64,000 nucleotides of DNA from Chitinophagaceae bacterium UBA1931 (GCA_002337125.1 DDFJ01000001.1:1141597-1205596), one strand, 5' to 3'. Positions 27,212-35,165 are shown, counted from the stretch's first letter. The notes: a model not told the origin generated them from the sequence alone. Numbers and translations: made by a program.

Positions 27212-27592
27212 TCATTGACCTGTCAGCTCATGCAATATATTTATTAACTGATTTGGATGGCTGATATCATTAACATACATGTCGATACCAAACCTGTGTA
27301 GCATATTTTCATTGTAAGGGTATGCAGTGATGGAAACAGCCAGCATTTTGCAGCCGGGATACTGCTGCTTTAAAGTAAAACAGGTTTCAAGACAATTGCT
27401 GTCCGGCAGCTTTATGATAATAATAAAAATATCCGGCACACCTGTCTTTTTCAGGTTATCGATCAGCTCAGATACGTTGGCGGCTTCGGCAATAACCTTA
27501 AATCCTGCGTCCTGAACAACAAGCCCAATTACTTTCCTGATCAATGGATGACCGTCTGCAATACCAACCCTCAAATATTTTGTTTCTCTCAT
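27212..27592 (-). CDS. Receiver-domain protein lacking the phosphoacceptor Asp
   Basis: 126 residues from ATG 27592; a start at 27616 would add eight. It aligns end to end with NarL-type receiver domains ('LRVGIADGHPLIRK', 'VIAEAANVSELIDNL', 'PNQLINILHEL') but ends without a DNA-binding domain. Where the phosphorylated Asp should be it reads 'IIIIKLP'. One Asp of the acidic pair is Gly ('ADGH'), and the conserved Lys near the end is absent. It is therefore a pseudo-receiver that cannot be phosphorylated in the normal way. It lies between the two halves of the duplicated SusC/AraC region. It may be a decaying gene or a phosphorylation-independent partner. Confidence 0.65.
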   Translation of the reverse strand: MRETKYLRVGIADGHPLIRKVIGLVVQDAGFKVIAEAANVSELIDNLKKTGVPDIFIIIIKLPDSNCLETCFTLKQQYPGCKMLAVSITAYPYNENMLHRFGIDMYVNDISHPNQLINILHELTGQ

Positions 27593-27879
27593 TTTAACAA
27601 CGATAAAAGGAGCCATTACCCCTGATGGATATACTGGCTTAGCTCTGCCCTGCAGTGCAGAGCTAAGTTCACTGAAAGGAAGCTCCTGTACAGGCTTAAT
27701 ATCAAAAATTTAAATAGACCCTAGATTTTTTTAATATTAGTAATACAATATCCTGTTACAACTACTTCATTCAGTTTCATTCAAACAGATACAAGCGCAA
27801 TTTTTACATCTGCTTTATTGATTACTTCTGTCTCTTTTGCATCCGTTGCTGTTGCGATAGCCGTTTTTTAATCTTAACT

Positions 27880-28165
27880 GTTACAACCTAAGCGGCAAAC
27901 CTGTCACTTCATCCGTAACAGAACCGTTTTCTTTGTTTGGCAGCTATAATTAAAAAAACGCCTGAAAAAACCAGCCTTAATAAGCAATCGTAATAATTTT
28001 ATTTTAACAGAATTTCAGGTCTGCAAAGGACGTAAGGGCGAGAAATCAATCCTTTAAGCATTTTACCTACTATATAAACTTTTTTACCAAGTTTTTCATT
28101 TTAAGATAGCTATCTTCATAATTCACCTGTCATTCACTATCATTGTATCTTACTTTTAACCTAAT
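27880..28165 (+). repeat. Diverged direct repeat, copy 2, with SusC start remnant
   Basis: Partner of 26591-26898. On the minus strand, bases 27890-27925 still read 'GSVTDEVTGLPL', the start of a SusC CarboxypepD_reg domain, but the ATG has become ATA and the signal-peptide frame is shifted, so no ORF remains. The rest is the intergenic region upstream of the intact AraC gene. The interval 27617-27880 holds no recognisable gene. Confidence 0.7.
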
Positions 28166-28270
28166 TTCATTAAACGAAAGGAACTGTAAAATTTCTCACT
28201 TGTTTACAATAATCGAATTGATCATTTTCATAGCTATACCTCTGACAAAAAAAATTTAATAAACTCGCAC

Positions 28271-29137
28271 ATGAAATCCCAGTTCATTGATGTAAAACTT
28301 GCTGGAAAAAAAACAATTCAGATAAAAAACATAAACCAGCAATATCTTGATAGCCCCTTTCATTTTCATCACTTATGCGAATTGGTGTGGGTAGAAAAAG
28401 GATATGGCAAACGCATTGTAGGCGATAATGTAGATAATTTTGAAGATGGAGATTTGGTTCTGATGGGCCCTAATCTTCCACATATCTGGCAAAATGATGT
28501 GGCGTTCTTTGAAGAAAAAAATAATCTCGGGATACGATCAACTGTAATCTATTTCCCACCCGACTTCCTGCTTAATCTTACTGACGAACAACATATTGTT
28601 TCACCTATTGAAGATTTAATTAATCGTGCTGACAGAGGACTCGCCTTTCACGGCACAACCAAAAAACTTGTTTCTAAAATTCTCATCAAAATCTCTAAAG
28701 AAACTGGCCTCAGTAAAATCATTCACTTTCTCGAAATCATCGGAGTATTATCTGTTTCAAAAGAATTTACTTACCTCGCAGGTATCACATTTAAAAATGC
28801 GTATGACGAAGTTGATACTGGACGTATTCATAAAGTATACCAGCACCTTATGCAAAACTTTCACAGAGACATTGATTTAAAGGAAATTTCCAACCTCATC
28901 CATATGACACCAAATGCTTTCTGCCGTTTCTTTAAAAGCCGCACACAAAAAACATTTACACAATTTCTGAATGAATTAAGAATAGGTCATGCTACAAGAC
29001 TTTTACAAAATGAAAATTTATCTGTTGCTGATGTCTGTTATAAATGCGGGTATAATAACCTTGTAAATTTTAACCGGTTTTTTAAATCAATTCATCAAAT
29101 CACACCTACAGAATATAGAAAGAAAATTGGCATCTGA
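28271..29137 (+). CDS. AraC-family transcriptional regulator with cupin sensor
   Basis: 288 residues. The N-terminal cupin-type sensing domain has 'PFHFHHLCELVWVEKGYGKRIVGD' and 'FEDGDLVLMGPNLPHIW'. The C-terminal double helix-turn-helix has 'IDLKEISNLIHMTPNAFCRFFKSR' and 'LSVADVCYKCGYNNLVNFNRFFK' plus 'PTEYRK'. Such regulators respond to small sugars or sugar acids. It faces away from the GH operon and once stood divergent to a SusC gene that is now a remnant, so it may now control the carbohydrate operon at 26.3 kb or a distant target. A decayed duplicate lies at 26899-27125. Confidence 0.9.
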   Translation: MKSQFIDVKLAGKKTIQIKNINQQYLDSPFHFHHLCELVWVEKGYGKRIVGDNVDNFEDGDLVLMGPNLPHIWQNDVAFFEEKNNLGIRSTVIYFPPDFLLNLTDEQHIVSPIEDLINRADRGLAFHGTTKKLVSKILIKISKETGLSKIIHFLEIIGVLSVSKEFTYLAGITFKNAYDEVDTGRIHKVYQHLMQNFHRDIDLKEISNLIHMTPNAFCRFFKSRTQKTFTQFLNELRIGHATRLLQNENLSVADVCYKCGYNNLVNFNRFFKSIHQITPTEYRKKIGI

Positions 29138-29254
29138 AATTCATGTGCGTTATTAAATAAACAATCTTGCCGTTATTAAACACATATCTTTTTCTTGCTT
29201 CATTTAAGAATTTTCGTTTGAAATTCATATCTCTCATCATATAAACGGCTACTC

Positions 29255-29280
29255 ACTACCTACTACCTACTACCTACTAC
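29255..29280. repeat. Short tandem repeat, 7-bp unit CCTACTA
   Basis: Three perfect copies plus partial units of cctacta lie between the converging ends of the AraC gene and the receiver-domain gene. The stop codon (TAG, 29277-29279) of the latter is made from the repeat edge. Confidence 0.7.
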
Positions 29281-29723
29281 CGGCTATCTTCTCTTCCCCC
29301 ATACACCCTCCCCGAATAATACTCCTCCCCCTTCATCACCTTATCAATTGCCTTAATCAGTTCCGCCGCATCATCTGCTTTATGAATATAACCCTTCACG
29401 CCCGCAGCCTTCATCTTTTCAACATAATACGGACTGTCAAATTTTGTAATCACAATCATTTGCAATCCCGGCTTTATTGTATGTATGGTCGTTGCAATCT
29501 CATCCCCCGTACTATCGGGCAACTGGTAATCAAGCAGCAGCAGGTCATAATCCGCTTCATTAATTTTTTTAACTGCTTCATAACCGCTTGCCACAACCGT
29601 AGTACAGAAATGATATTCCTTACAGTTCTGCAAATAGGCTTCCAATCCATCTCTTTCAAGTTCATATCGCATTAGTACCAATACAGATACTTTTTTCTTT
29701 TCTTCCATTGCTTTTGCTATCAT
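29277..29723 (-). CDS. Receiver-only response regulator, last gene of the peptide/LytTR operon
   Basis: 148 residues of a NarL-type receiver domain without an output domain. The phosphoacceptor Asp ('LLLLDYQLPDSTG'), the Thr ('VIT') and the Lys ('GYIHKAD') are present. The acidic Asp-Asp pair that binds Mg2+ is replaced ('VLVLMRYELERDGL' where VDDHE is usual), so phosphorylation chemistry is probably impaired. The gene follows the LytTR regulator after 25 bp and is likely co-transcribed. A role as phosphate sink, adaptor or connector in the signalling cascade is inferred. Starts at 29723 and 29708 are both possible. Confidence 0.8.
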   Translation of the reverse strand: MIAKAMEEKKKVSVLVLMRYELERDGLEAYLQNCKEYHFCTTVVASGYEAVKKINEADYDLLLLDYQLPDSTGDEIATTIHTIKPGLQMIVITKFDSPYYVEKMKAAGVKGYIHKADDAAELIKAIDKVMKGEEYYSGRVYGGREDSR

Positions 29724-29748
29724 ATAATTTTTTTAAGGTTACCAGTTT

Positions 29749-30456
29749 TTATATACCCATCCGCTTCAGCAGCTCTGCACGATAGCTGCCTCCTACCTGC
29801 ACCCTGTGGCCGCTTTCTTTTATAATAAGTTCATTGTATTCCATGGCATCAATCCGGTTTAATGCCACAATAAACGATTTTTGTACCCGCATAAATTGTT
29901 CAGCTGGCAATATCCCTTCAAGTTCCCGCAGGTTCATATGTGCAACCACCCGTTCCTTCCCCCGGTAAAAAGCCACATAATTATTCAGCGCCTTTACATA
30001 ATCAATCTCCGCAAAATTCAGCCGCACTATTTTTCCTTTAAAACCGTTTTTTACATACAGGCAATCCCTTTCTTCATCTCTTGCATTTGCCTGCTGTTTG
30101 CCCGCAAGCACTTTCCGCAATCGTTCAATAGCACGGCTAAAGCGGGCAAACGCTATAGGCTTCATCAGGTAATCAACTGCATTCACTTCATAACTGTCAG
30201 CAGCATACGATGAATAGGCTGTACAGTAAATAACCTCAGTAATGGCACCAACAGCATGCATCAGTTCCAGACCGTTCATCTCATCCATCTGTATATCCAG
30301 GAACACCACATCAGGCTGCAGTTGCTGTATCAGTTCCATACCGGTTGCTGCATTTGTTTCCGTACCGGCCAGTTCAAGGTCAGGTATCTTTTTTAAATGC
30401 CTTACCAGTATATCAATGGCAGGTTGTTCATCATCAATAATTACACAGCTTATCAT
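29749..30456 (-). CDS. LytTR-family response regulator
   Basis: 235 residues. Receiver domain (1-120) with acidic pair Asp8/Asp9 ('IIDDEQPA'), phosphoacceptor Asp54 ('FLDIQMDEMNG') and Lys in 'YLMKPI'. LytTR DNA-binding domain (about 130-235) with 'LNFAEIDYVKALNNYVAFY' and 'FMRVQKSFIVALNRID'. Its ATG overlaps the stop of the kinase gene by 4 bp, so the two are translationally coupled. LytTR regulators of this kind (AgrA, ComE, YehT) control peptide-signalling, bacteriocin or cell-surface genes by binding direct repeats. Confidence 0.95.
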   Translation of the reverse strand: MISCVIIDDEQPAIDILVRHLKKIPDLELAGTETNAATGMELIQQLQPDVVFLDIQMDEMNGLELMHAVGAITEVIYCTAYSSYAADSYEVNAVDYLMKPIAFARFSRAIERLRKVLAGKQQANARDEERDCLYVKNGFKGKIVRLNFAEIDYVKALNNYVAFYRGKERVVAHMNLRELEGILPAEQFMRVQKSFIVALNRIDAMEYNELIIKESGHRVQVGGSYRAELLKRMGI

Positions 30457-31550
30457 AGTTTACAGTTTACTTGCAGTTCAAAACAATACACCTGTTCCTC
30501 ATCCTTCACAGTAAGTTCATACCTGTTTTCAAACGCTGCATTAAGCCTGCGCCGCAGGTTACTGATACCTATATGATGCGAGGTTGTGGGTACATTGTTT
30601 TTACGTTTTTTATTCCGGCAGGTAAAATAAACAGTACCCGGTTCAAGTTTCACCCGTATGTATAATGGCAGTTCAGCATCTTTCAGGTCACCATACTTAA
30701 AGGCATTTTCTACAACCGTAATAAACGATAAAGGAGGCAATTCCTGCCTCTTTACCAATCCCTCAATACGGTAATCAATAAACTTTGTATCGCCAAACCG
30801 CATACGGTGCATATCCAGTAACAGTTCCAGGTTTTCCAGTTCTTTTTCAACCGGCACAGTATCTCCTTCCTGCTCAATGCTTTCAAGCGAATAGCGCATC
30901 ATTCTCGAAAGCTTGTCAATATTATCCGCAAGTTCTTCCGAGTAGGGCAAAGCCTGCCCAAACAAAACATTCAGCGTATTATGCAAAAAATGAGGGTTAA
31001 CCTGTGTACGCAAAAAAGCATACTCCAGTTGCAGTTTCTCCTGCTGGCTTTGCAGTTCCTGTTGCTTTAATACAGAGTTCTCCAGTTCCTTTCGTAGCTT
31101 TTCTTCTTCCAGTTTACGCAGCGCCCGCTCTTTCAGAAACGATTCCCTGATGTAGAAATAAAGCATGGCATAAGAAAAGTATTGCACAAACCCCAGCAAT
31201 GCAGCTTTTAAAAAATCCCTGAAATGTGTCGAGGTATAAAGCTTTATTCCCGTTGCCGGCAACAACAGGTACACATACAAATATCCCAGTACAGTCATCA
31301 GCAAAAACACAATAAAAAAACTGGTAATACTCCATAATGCACCTTTCTGCTTCCGCAACCCCAGCACATAAATACTGGCGTAAAAACTAAGGCAGTAAGG
31401 GCAAAGAAAAAGAAGGGTTTGCAGCAGCAACACATTGGGGTTAGCAAGGTAATTGGCAATGTAAATAAAACTGGCATACACAATCCATGCACTGGCATGC
31501 ACAGGTATCCTCAATGAAAGTCTGTGCTCCGTATAGGTTGTAGCAGTCAT
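30453..31550 (-). CDS. LytS/YehU-type sensor histidine kinase with four membrane helices
   Basis: 365 residues. Four predicted transmembrane helices occupy residues about 20-135, with no extracytoplasmic domain of any size. A coiled coil (about 138-180) follows, then the His_kinase box 'QVNPHFLHN' (His187) and an ATPase domain with N-box 'ITVVENAFKYGD' and 'HHIGISNLRRRL'. Kinases of this architecture, like AgrC, sense ligands within or near the membrane, which suits a lipophilic or peptide signal. The gene begins 23 bp after the acyltransferase gene and overlaps the LytTR gene by 4 bp. Confidence 0.94.
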   Translation of the reverse strand: MTATTYTEHRLSLRIPVHASAWIVYASFIYIANYLANPNVLLLQTLLFLCPYCLSFYASIYVLGLRKQKGALWSITSFFIVFLLMTVLGYLYVYLLLPATGIKLYTSTHFRDFLKAALLGFVQYFSYAMLYFYIRESFLKERALRKLEEEKLRKELENSVLKQQELQSQQEKLQLEYAFLRTQVNPHFLHNTLNVLFGQALPYSEELADNIDKLSRMMRYSLESIEQEGDTVPVEKELENLELLLDMHRMRFGDTKFIDYRIEGLVKRQELPPLSFITVVENAFKYGDLKDAELPLYIRVKLEPGTVYFTCRNKKRKNNVPTTSHHIGISNLRRRLNAAFENRYELTVKDEEQVYCFELQVNCKL

Positions 31551-31573
31551 AGTATCCGCTTTAGTGGTTATTG

Positions 31574-32716
31574 TTACCTACTGGCAGCCGTCAGCACTCC
31601 TTTTCCCAGCAGGTATTCCAGCTGCCCCGGTTCAAACTGGCTGGAAGCCAGTACTTCACCGCCACAGCGTTTTAGTTGTCTATAAAGTAAACAATCCAGC
31701 TCAAAAAAGGTATAGTTATTTTTTCCCAGCAAATAAAAACTACCCCCTTCAGTAAAAACGCCGTACCTCTTTTTATTCAGTAGTACAAATAACGGGTAAC
31801 CATCTTCTTCCTTCCAGGCAGGTTCACTTTCAGGTTGTTCTTTCACAACCGCAGTCTTATGCAGTTGCAGCCATCCCTCCCATTGTTCCGGGTATTGGCT
31901 TATGATCTCTCCGGCAGTACGGTATATTTTTTGGGTCACTTGCTCTGCAAACTGGTTGGCATCGCTGTTCCTGTCAGGGTATATAAGTTCATCAAACCTT
32001 AGTCTTAATGTGTATCCTTCGGTGCGGTAACAATACACTGGCAGCAATGGCACACCTGCTTTATAAGCCAGGTACCCAATTCCCTTCCTTGCATAAACCT
32101 GCCCGTTCAGAAAGTTAACCACGCAATGGTTTTCATTTCTGCTGGTGGCATTACCTGCTCCCGTATTCCCGTCCATATAAAGCATAAGGCTTCTGCCGGC
32201 CCGTAGTTCTCGCAACATACGCAGCCCTGCATTCCCTTCCTCTGCATTAATCATACGCAAACCATCCGCCTGCTTCCCGCAAAAATGCTTCCTGTAAATC
32301 TCCTTCAACTCATTACCTTCCCTTTGCATAACTTCCCTTCCCGTTACCAGTGTAAATGCAATTCCATGCAGCAGTAAAAACAGGTTCAGTATCCTGTACG
32401 ATCCTGTATGAAACGTACAAATCACCACCGGCCTTTCCCGCAGGTAAACCTTCAGGTTCTCCCACCCTCCTTCTGCACCAATAAGTGCCGCCGCCTGTAA
32501 ATCATTTTGCTCCTTTTTACTAAGTTGCTGTTGCTTCAGCAGCTCCGTATAAATAGCACGGTGCTGCTGAACATCTATACCTGGCAGGTAATTCACCAGC
32601 CCCGCACTCACCAGTTCAAACTGTCCTTCCCGCTCAGCTTCTGTTATACTTTTTAATGAACTATCGTTTAGCTGCTGCATTTCGCTGGCAGCATAATTAT
32701 GTTTCGTTTGCATCAT
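31574..32716 (-). CDS. LpxL/HtrB-like acyltransferase with extra C-terminal (RRE-like?) domain
   Basis: 380 residues. Residues about 75-295 follow the LpxL/HtrB acyltransferase family: 'VICTFHTGSYRILNL' (motif His103, but Arg108 where Glu/Asp is usual), 'RSLMLYMDGNTGAG', 'YARKGIGYLAYKAGVPLLPVYCY', and 'YPEQWEGW' like the family's PEQ-W block. No membrane anchor is obvious. Residues about 305-380 are extra; their pattern ('RYGVFTEGGSFYLL', 'ELDCLLYRQL', 'LEYLLGKGVL') looks to me like a small winged-helix of the PqqD/RiPP-recognition kind. It lies directly downstream of a 51-residue peptide gene. Peptide lipidation is inference; a lipid A or other small-molecule acyl transfer is the alternative. 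Confidence 0.75.
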   Translation of the reverse strand: MMQTKHNYAASEMQQLNDSSLKSITEAEREGQFELVSAGLVNYLPGIDVQQHRAIYTELLKQQQLSKKEQNDLQAAALIGAEGGWENLKVYLRERPVVICTFHTGSYRILNLFLLLHGIAFTLVTGREVMQREGNELKEIYRKHFCGKQADGLRMINAEEGNAGLRMLRELRAGRSLMLYMDGNTGAGNATSRNENHCVVNFLNGQVYARKGIGYLAYKAGVPLLPVYCYRTEGYTLRLRFDELIYPDRNSDANQFAEQVTQKIYRTAGEIISQYPEQWEGWLQLHKTAVVKEQPESEPAWKEEDGYPLFVLLNKKRYGVFTEGGSFYLLGKNNYTFFELDCLLYRQLKRCGGEVLASSQFEPGQLEYLLGKGVLTAASR

Positions 32717-32739
32717 TCAGCTTTATAAATTTCATGTAT

Positions 32740-32766
32740 AAAAAAAGGAACCCTCTGCAGGTTCCT
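32740..32766 (-). terminator. Intrinsic terminator/attenuator between peptide gene and acyltransferase gene
   Basis: On the minus strand AGGAACC (32766-32760), a 7-nt loop, and GGTTCCT (32752-32746) form a perfect 7-bp hairpin followed by a run of seven T (32746-32740). It starts 9 bp after the peptide stop codon and ends 24 bp before the acyltransferase ATG. In this position it would make the peptide transcript more abundant than the downstream enzyme and signalling genes, as in many precursor-peptide operons. Confidence 0.85.
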
Positions 32767-32774
32767 GTACTTCC

Positions 32775-32930
32775 TTAACCACCGGCTCCCGGCGGTAAAG
32801 GAGGCTGTGTATCTATAATACAACAGCTGTCAAATAAAAAAGAAAAAGCTCCGGCTACCGATCTGCGGTATCTGCTCTCCAGGTCGCCCAGGCTCAACGC
32901 CGGGCCAACCCCTTGTTTGTAACCCTTCAT
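32775..32930 (-). CDS. 51-residue putative precursor/signal peptide
   Basis: ATG 32930 to TAA 32775. The sequence starts MKGYKQGVGPALSLGDLESR, has a basic centre (YRRS), a hydrophobic Cys-Cys segment ('AFSFLFDSCCIID') and ends 'TQPPLPPGAGG'. It has no classical signal peptide, so the N-terminal half looks like a leader and the C-terminal 20 residues like a core. Unlike its AT-rich flanks it is rather GC-rich. It is followed by a perfect intrinsic terminator and then by an LpxL-like acyltransferase and a LytTR kinase/regulator pair. This is the arrangement of a ribosomal peptide with its modifier and sensor. Short length is the main uncertainty. Confidence 0.65.
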   Translation of the reverse strand: MKGYKQGVGPALSLGDLESRYRRSVAGAFSFLFDSCCIIDTQPPLPPGAGG

Positions 32931-32949
32931 AATACATCACGGTTTTGGT

Positions 32950-32998
32950 TGATTAATCACTGCATCAGCAGCATTTACCTTTCAAACCTCAACCTTTC
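32950..32998. promoter_or_regulatory. Candidate operator elements upstream of the peptide gene
   Basis: A perfect 10-bp palindrome TGATTAATCA (32950-32959) lies 20 bp upstream of the peptide ATG. Two direct repeats of GAAAGGT (minus strand; plus-strand positions 32977-32983 and 32992-32998, 15 bp apart) lie 47-68 bp upstream. LytTR proteins bind direct repeats, though usually 21-22 bp apart, so the match is suggestive only. Confidence 0.3.
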
Positions 32999-33131
32999 CT
33001 TAAAACCGGAAAAATCAATTACATGAAATCAGTTATTGTATATGCAAAAAGCGGCATTAGCGTGGTATTATGAAATTCTGAAAACGAAATAGTAGTTTAA
33101 CAACAGTTATTTACTATTTAAAAATCAAAAT

Positions 33132-35165
33132 TTAAAGAAGATTATTCTCTTTAAAATATTCAACCAACACTTTTTCTTCTGAAGTTAACAAACTCATTTT
33201 AAGCTCGTTTAACTGTTGTATAAACTTGTCGAAAAGATCACCCGGAAAAAGCAATTGGGCTTTCGAATATTCTACATCAAAAGGGCTTTGTTTAATAGCA
33301 TCAATCCTCAAAAGAAAATGTCGCAGCATGAAAACAATAAATGGCAATTTGTCAATCGAATGTTTAACCTGGGCTTTATAATCTTCTGTACAATAAATAG
33401 CAAACGATTCCATAAATAAAACACAGGTATAATCATCTGTACGGCTATTAATTTTATGAAAATAGTTTCCACAGGTCTTTTTCATATTTGCAATAAATGA
33501 ATTGGACAAACGTCCTTCATTATTCTTAATCTCATCATAAAGTGCATTATAATACGCACTATCCATTTTATCTTCTCGTAAGTAATAAAAAATGAAATGA
33601 TTAAAAAGCAAGCGCACTGGCTGATCTGAATTCACACTCATCTCCAGGTCATCTATTGCTCGTTTTGCCCCTTTAATTTGATCTGTAAAAGAATAGGCCA
33701 TATTAAAATAAGCATGCCATAACAACTCATCCAAATCACTTGTAATCACTTTATAATTATCCCAGAAATTTAAAAACTCCCTGAAAACATACTCATCATT
33801 AAAAACCATTTTTTCCCGCAAACTAGGGTCGCCAATCCGTCTGAGTAAATTCTTGACTCTCCCGTTTTCATAAGCAGTGCCCAAAATCTGGGCTTTGTTT
33901 GTTCCCCTATCAACAAAGCTTACAAACTCCTCTTCAGTAATGTCTCTTTCCGAAACACTTAAAGTAAAATAGCGATGAAAAAACTCTGTATCTTTTAATC
34001 GTTTGTGAATAAGCCCGCTGTTAAACATATTTGATCCAGGAAAATTCGTAAACAAATAATCAATAAGGCTTTTTGAAATAGTGGTATTTATTTTATCCAG
34101 GTACTCACGCCGTATATCTGAATTCCGCATAACCGATGCCCGTTTATGATCAAGCAATCCTTCATACAACTGGTTATAGGCATTATAATCAAACACCTTA
34201 ATTGCTTCTAAAGCCAGGAAATCCAGGGCATTAATATTGTTCTTCACATTCGGCAGGGATAATACAAGGCTGTTTGCATATCGTTTCACATCCCTTGGAT
34301 TTTGAAAGCATAGTCGCAAACCATGATATTTCCATAAGCTGAAAATATCCGACTCCTTTACTTCAATTTCATTAAGTTTCAATATTTCACGTATTCTGTC
34401 AAAAAACAAATTTTCAACCTGCTCATCAAGCAGTTCGGGTACAGCAAAATCAACCTGTATTATTTTTTCAAGGTATTCCTCTGCATTTTTTCCATAAGTA
34501 TCTTTTAATGCATTTACAACCACCTCTTTATCATAAGCCACAAAAAATGTGCTGTTAAGAAAATTCACACTCAGCTTCAACGCCTTAAATACTGTAACAA
34601 TTTCTTTATGATCCAGCCTGTCCAGATCGTCAATTGTTATAAATAATTTTGTTTTATTGGTACGTATCAATTCATTTACAGAATCTTTCAGTTCATCAAT
34701 TGTTAATACCTCCTTTTTCTTCCTGAACTGATCAATTCCATTAAACCAGTTTAATACAATTGGATGTGTATATTTCAGATACTTTACATATTCTAAATAG
34801 CGTAGGTACTTGGCAATCTTATCGCTGGCATCTTTTACAGTTCGCCTCCACGAAACCTGTTCAATATTCCTCAAAATAGTCTCCAATAAAGCACGTTGCA
34901 GATCATTTTCATTTGAATTTGCCCATGTATTAAATTGAATAATTTTGTAACTGGTATTGTCTTCGGCATAATAACTCCGTATCTCTTTTTCAATAAAATT
35001 GATTAAGGTTGATTTACCACTACCCCACTTTCCGCAAATACCAACCACAATACTTTCATCAACCACGCCTGAAGAATGCGCAATTGACTGTACAATATTT
35101 TTTGCAAAAGGTTTGCGCCCAAGAACATCTTCCTTTGCTATTAAATCATTTGTTAACCTATTCAT
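33132..35165 (-). CDS. KAP-family P-loop NTPase
   Basis: 677 residues. Walker A 'GKWGSGKS' (45-52) and Walker B 'LFITIDDLDRL' (Asp179, Asp180, Asp182) with the preceding 'IIQFNTWANSNENDLQRALLETIL' are signatures of KAP NTPases (STAND-like). The insertion between Walker A and B (about 110-150) lacks clear paired membrane helices. The C-terminal 300 residues are helical and unassigned. KAP NTPases are frequent in phage-defence and abortive-infection systems. It is co-oriented with two small genes upstream (141-bp gap), one of which looks like a HEPN protein. Confidence 0.88.
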   Translation of the reverse strand: MNRLTNDLIAKEDVLGRKPFAKNIVQSIAHSSGVVDESIVVGICGKWGSGKSTLINFIEKEIRSYYAEDNTSYKIIQFNTWANSNENDLQRALLETILRNIEQVSWRRTVKDASDKIAKYLRYLEYVKYLKYTHPIVLNWFNGIDQFRKKKEVLTIDELKDSVNELIRTNKTKLFITIDDLDRLDHKEIVTVFKALKLSVNFLNSTFFVAYDKEVVVNALKDTYGKNAEEYLEKIIQVDFAVPELLDEQVENLFFDRIREILKLNEIEVKESDIFSLWKYHGLRLCFQNPRDVKRYANSLVLSLPNVKNNINALDFLALEAIKVFDYNAYNQLYEGLLDHKRASVMRNSDIRREYLDKINTTISKSLIDYLFTNFPGSNMFNSGLIHKRLKDTEFFHRYFTLSVSERDITEEEFVSFVDRGTNKAQILGTAYENGRVKNLLRRIGDPSLREKMVFNDEYVFREFLNFWDNYKVITSDLDELLWHAYFNMAYSFTDQIKGAKRAIDDLEMSVNSDQPVRLLFNHFIFYYLREDKMDSAYYNALYDEIKNNEGRLSNSFIANMKKTCGNYFHKINSRTDDYTCVLFMESFAIYCTEDYKAQVKHSIDKLPFIVFMLRHFLLRIDAIKQSPFDVEYSKAQLLFPGDLFDKFIQQLNELKMSLLTSEEKVLVEYFKENNLL

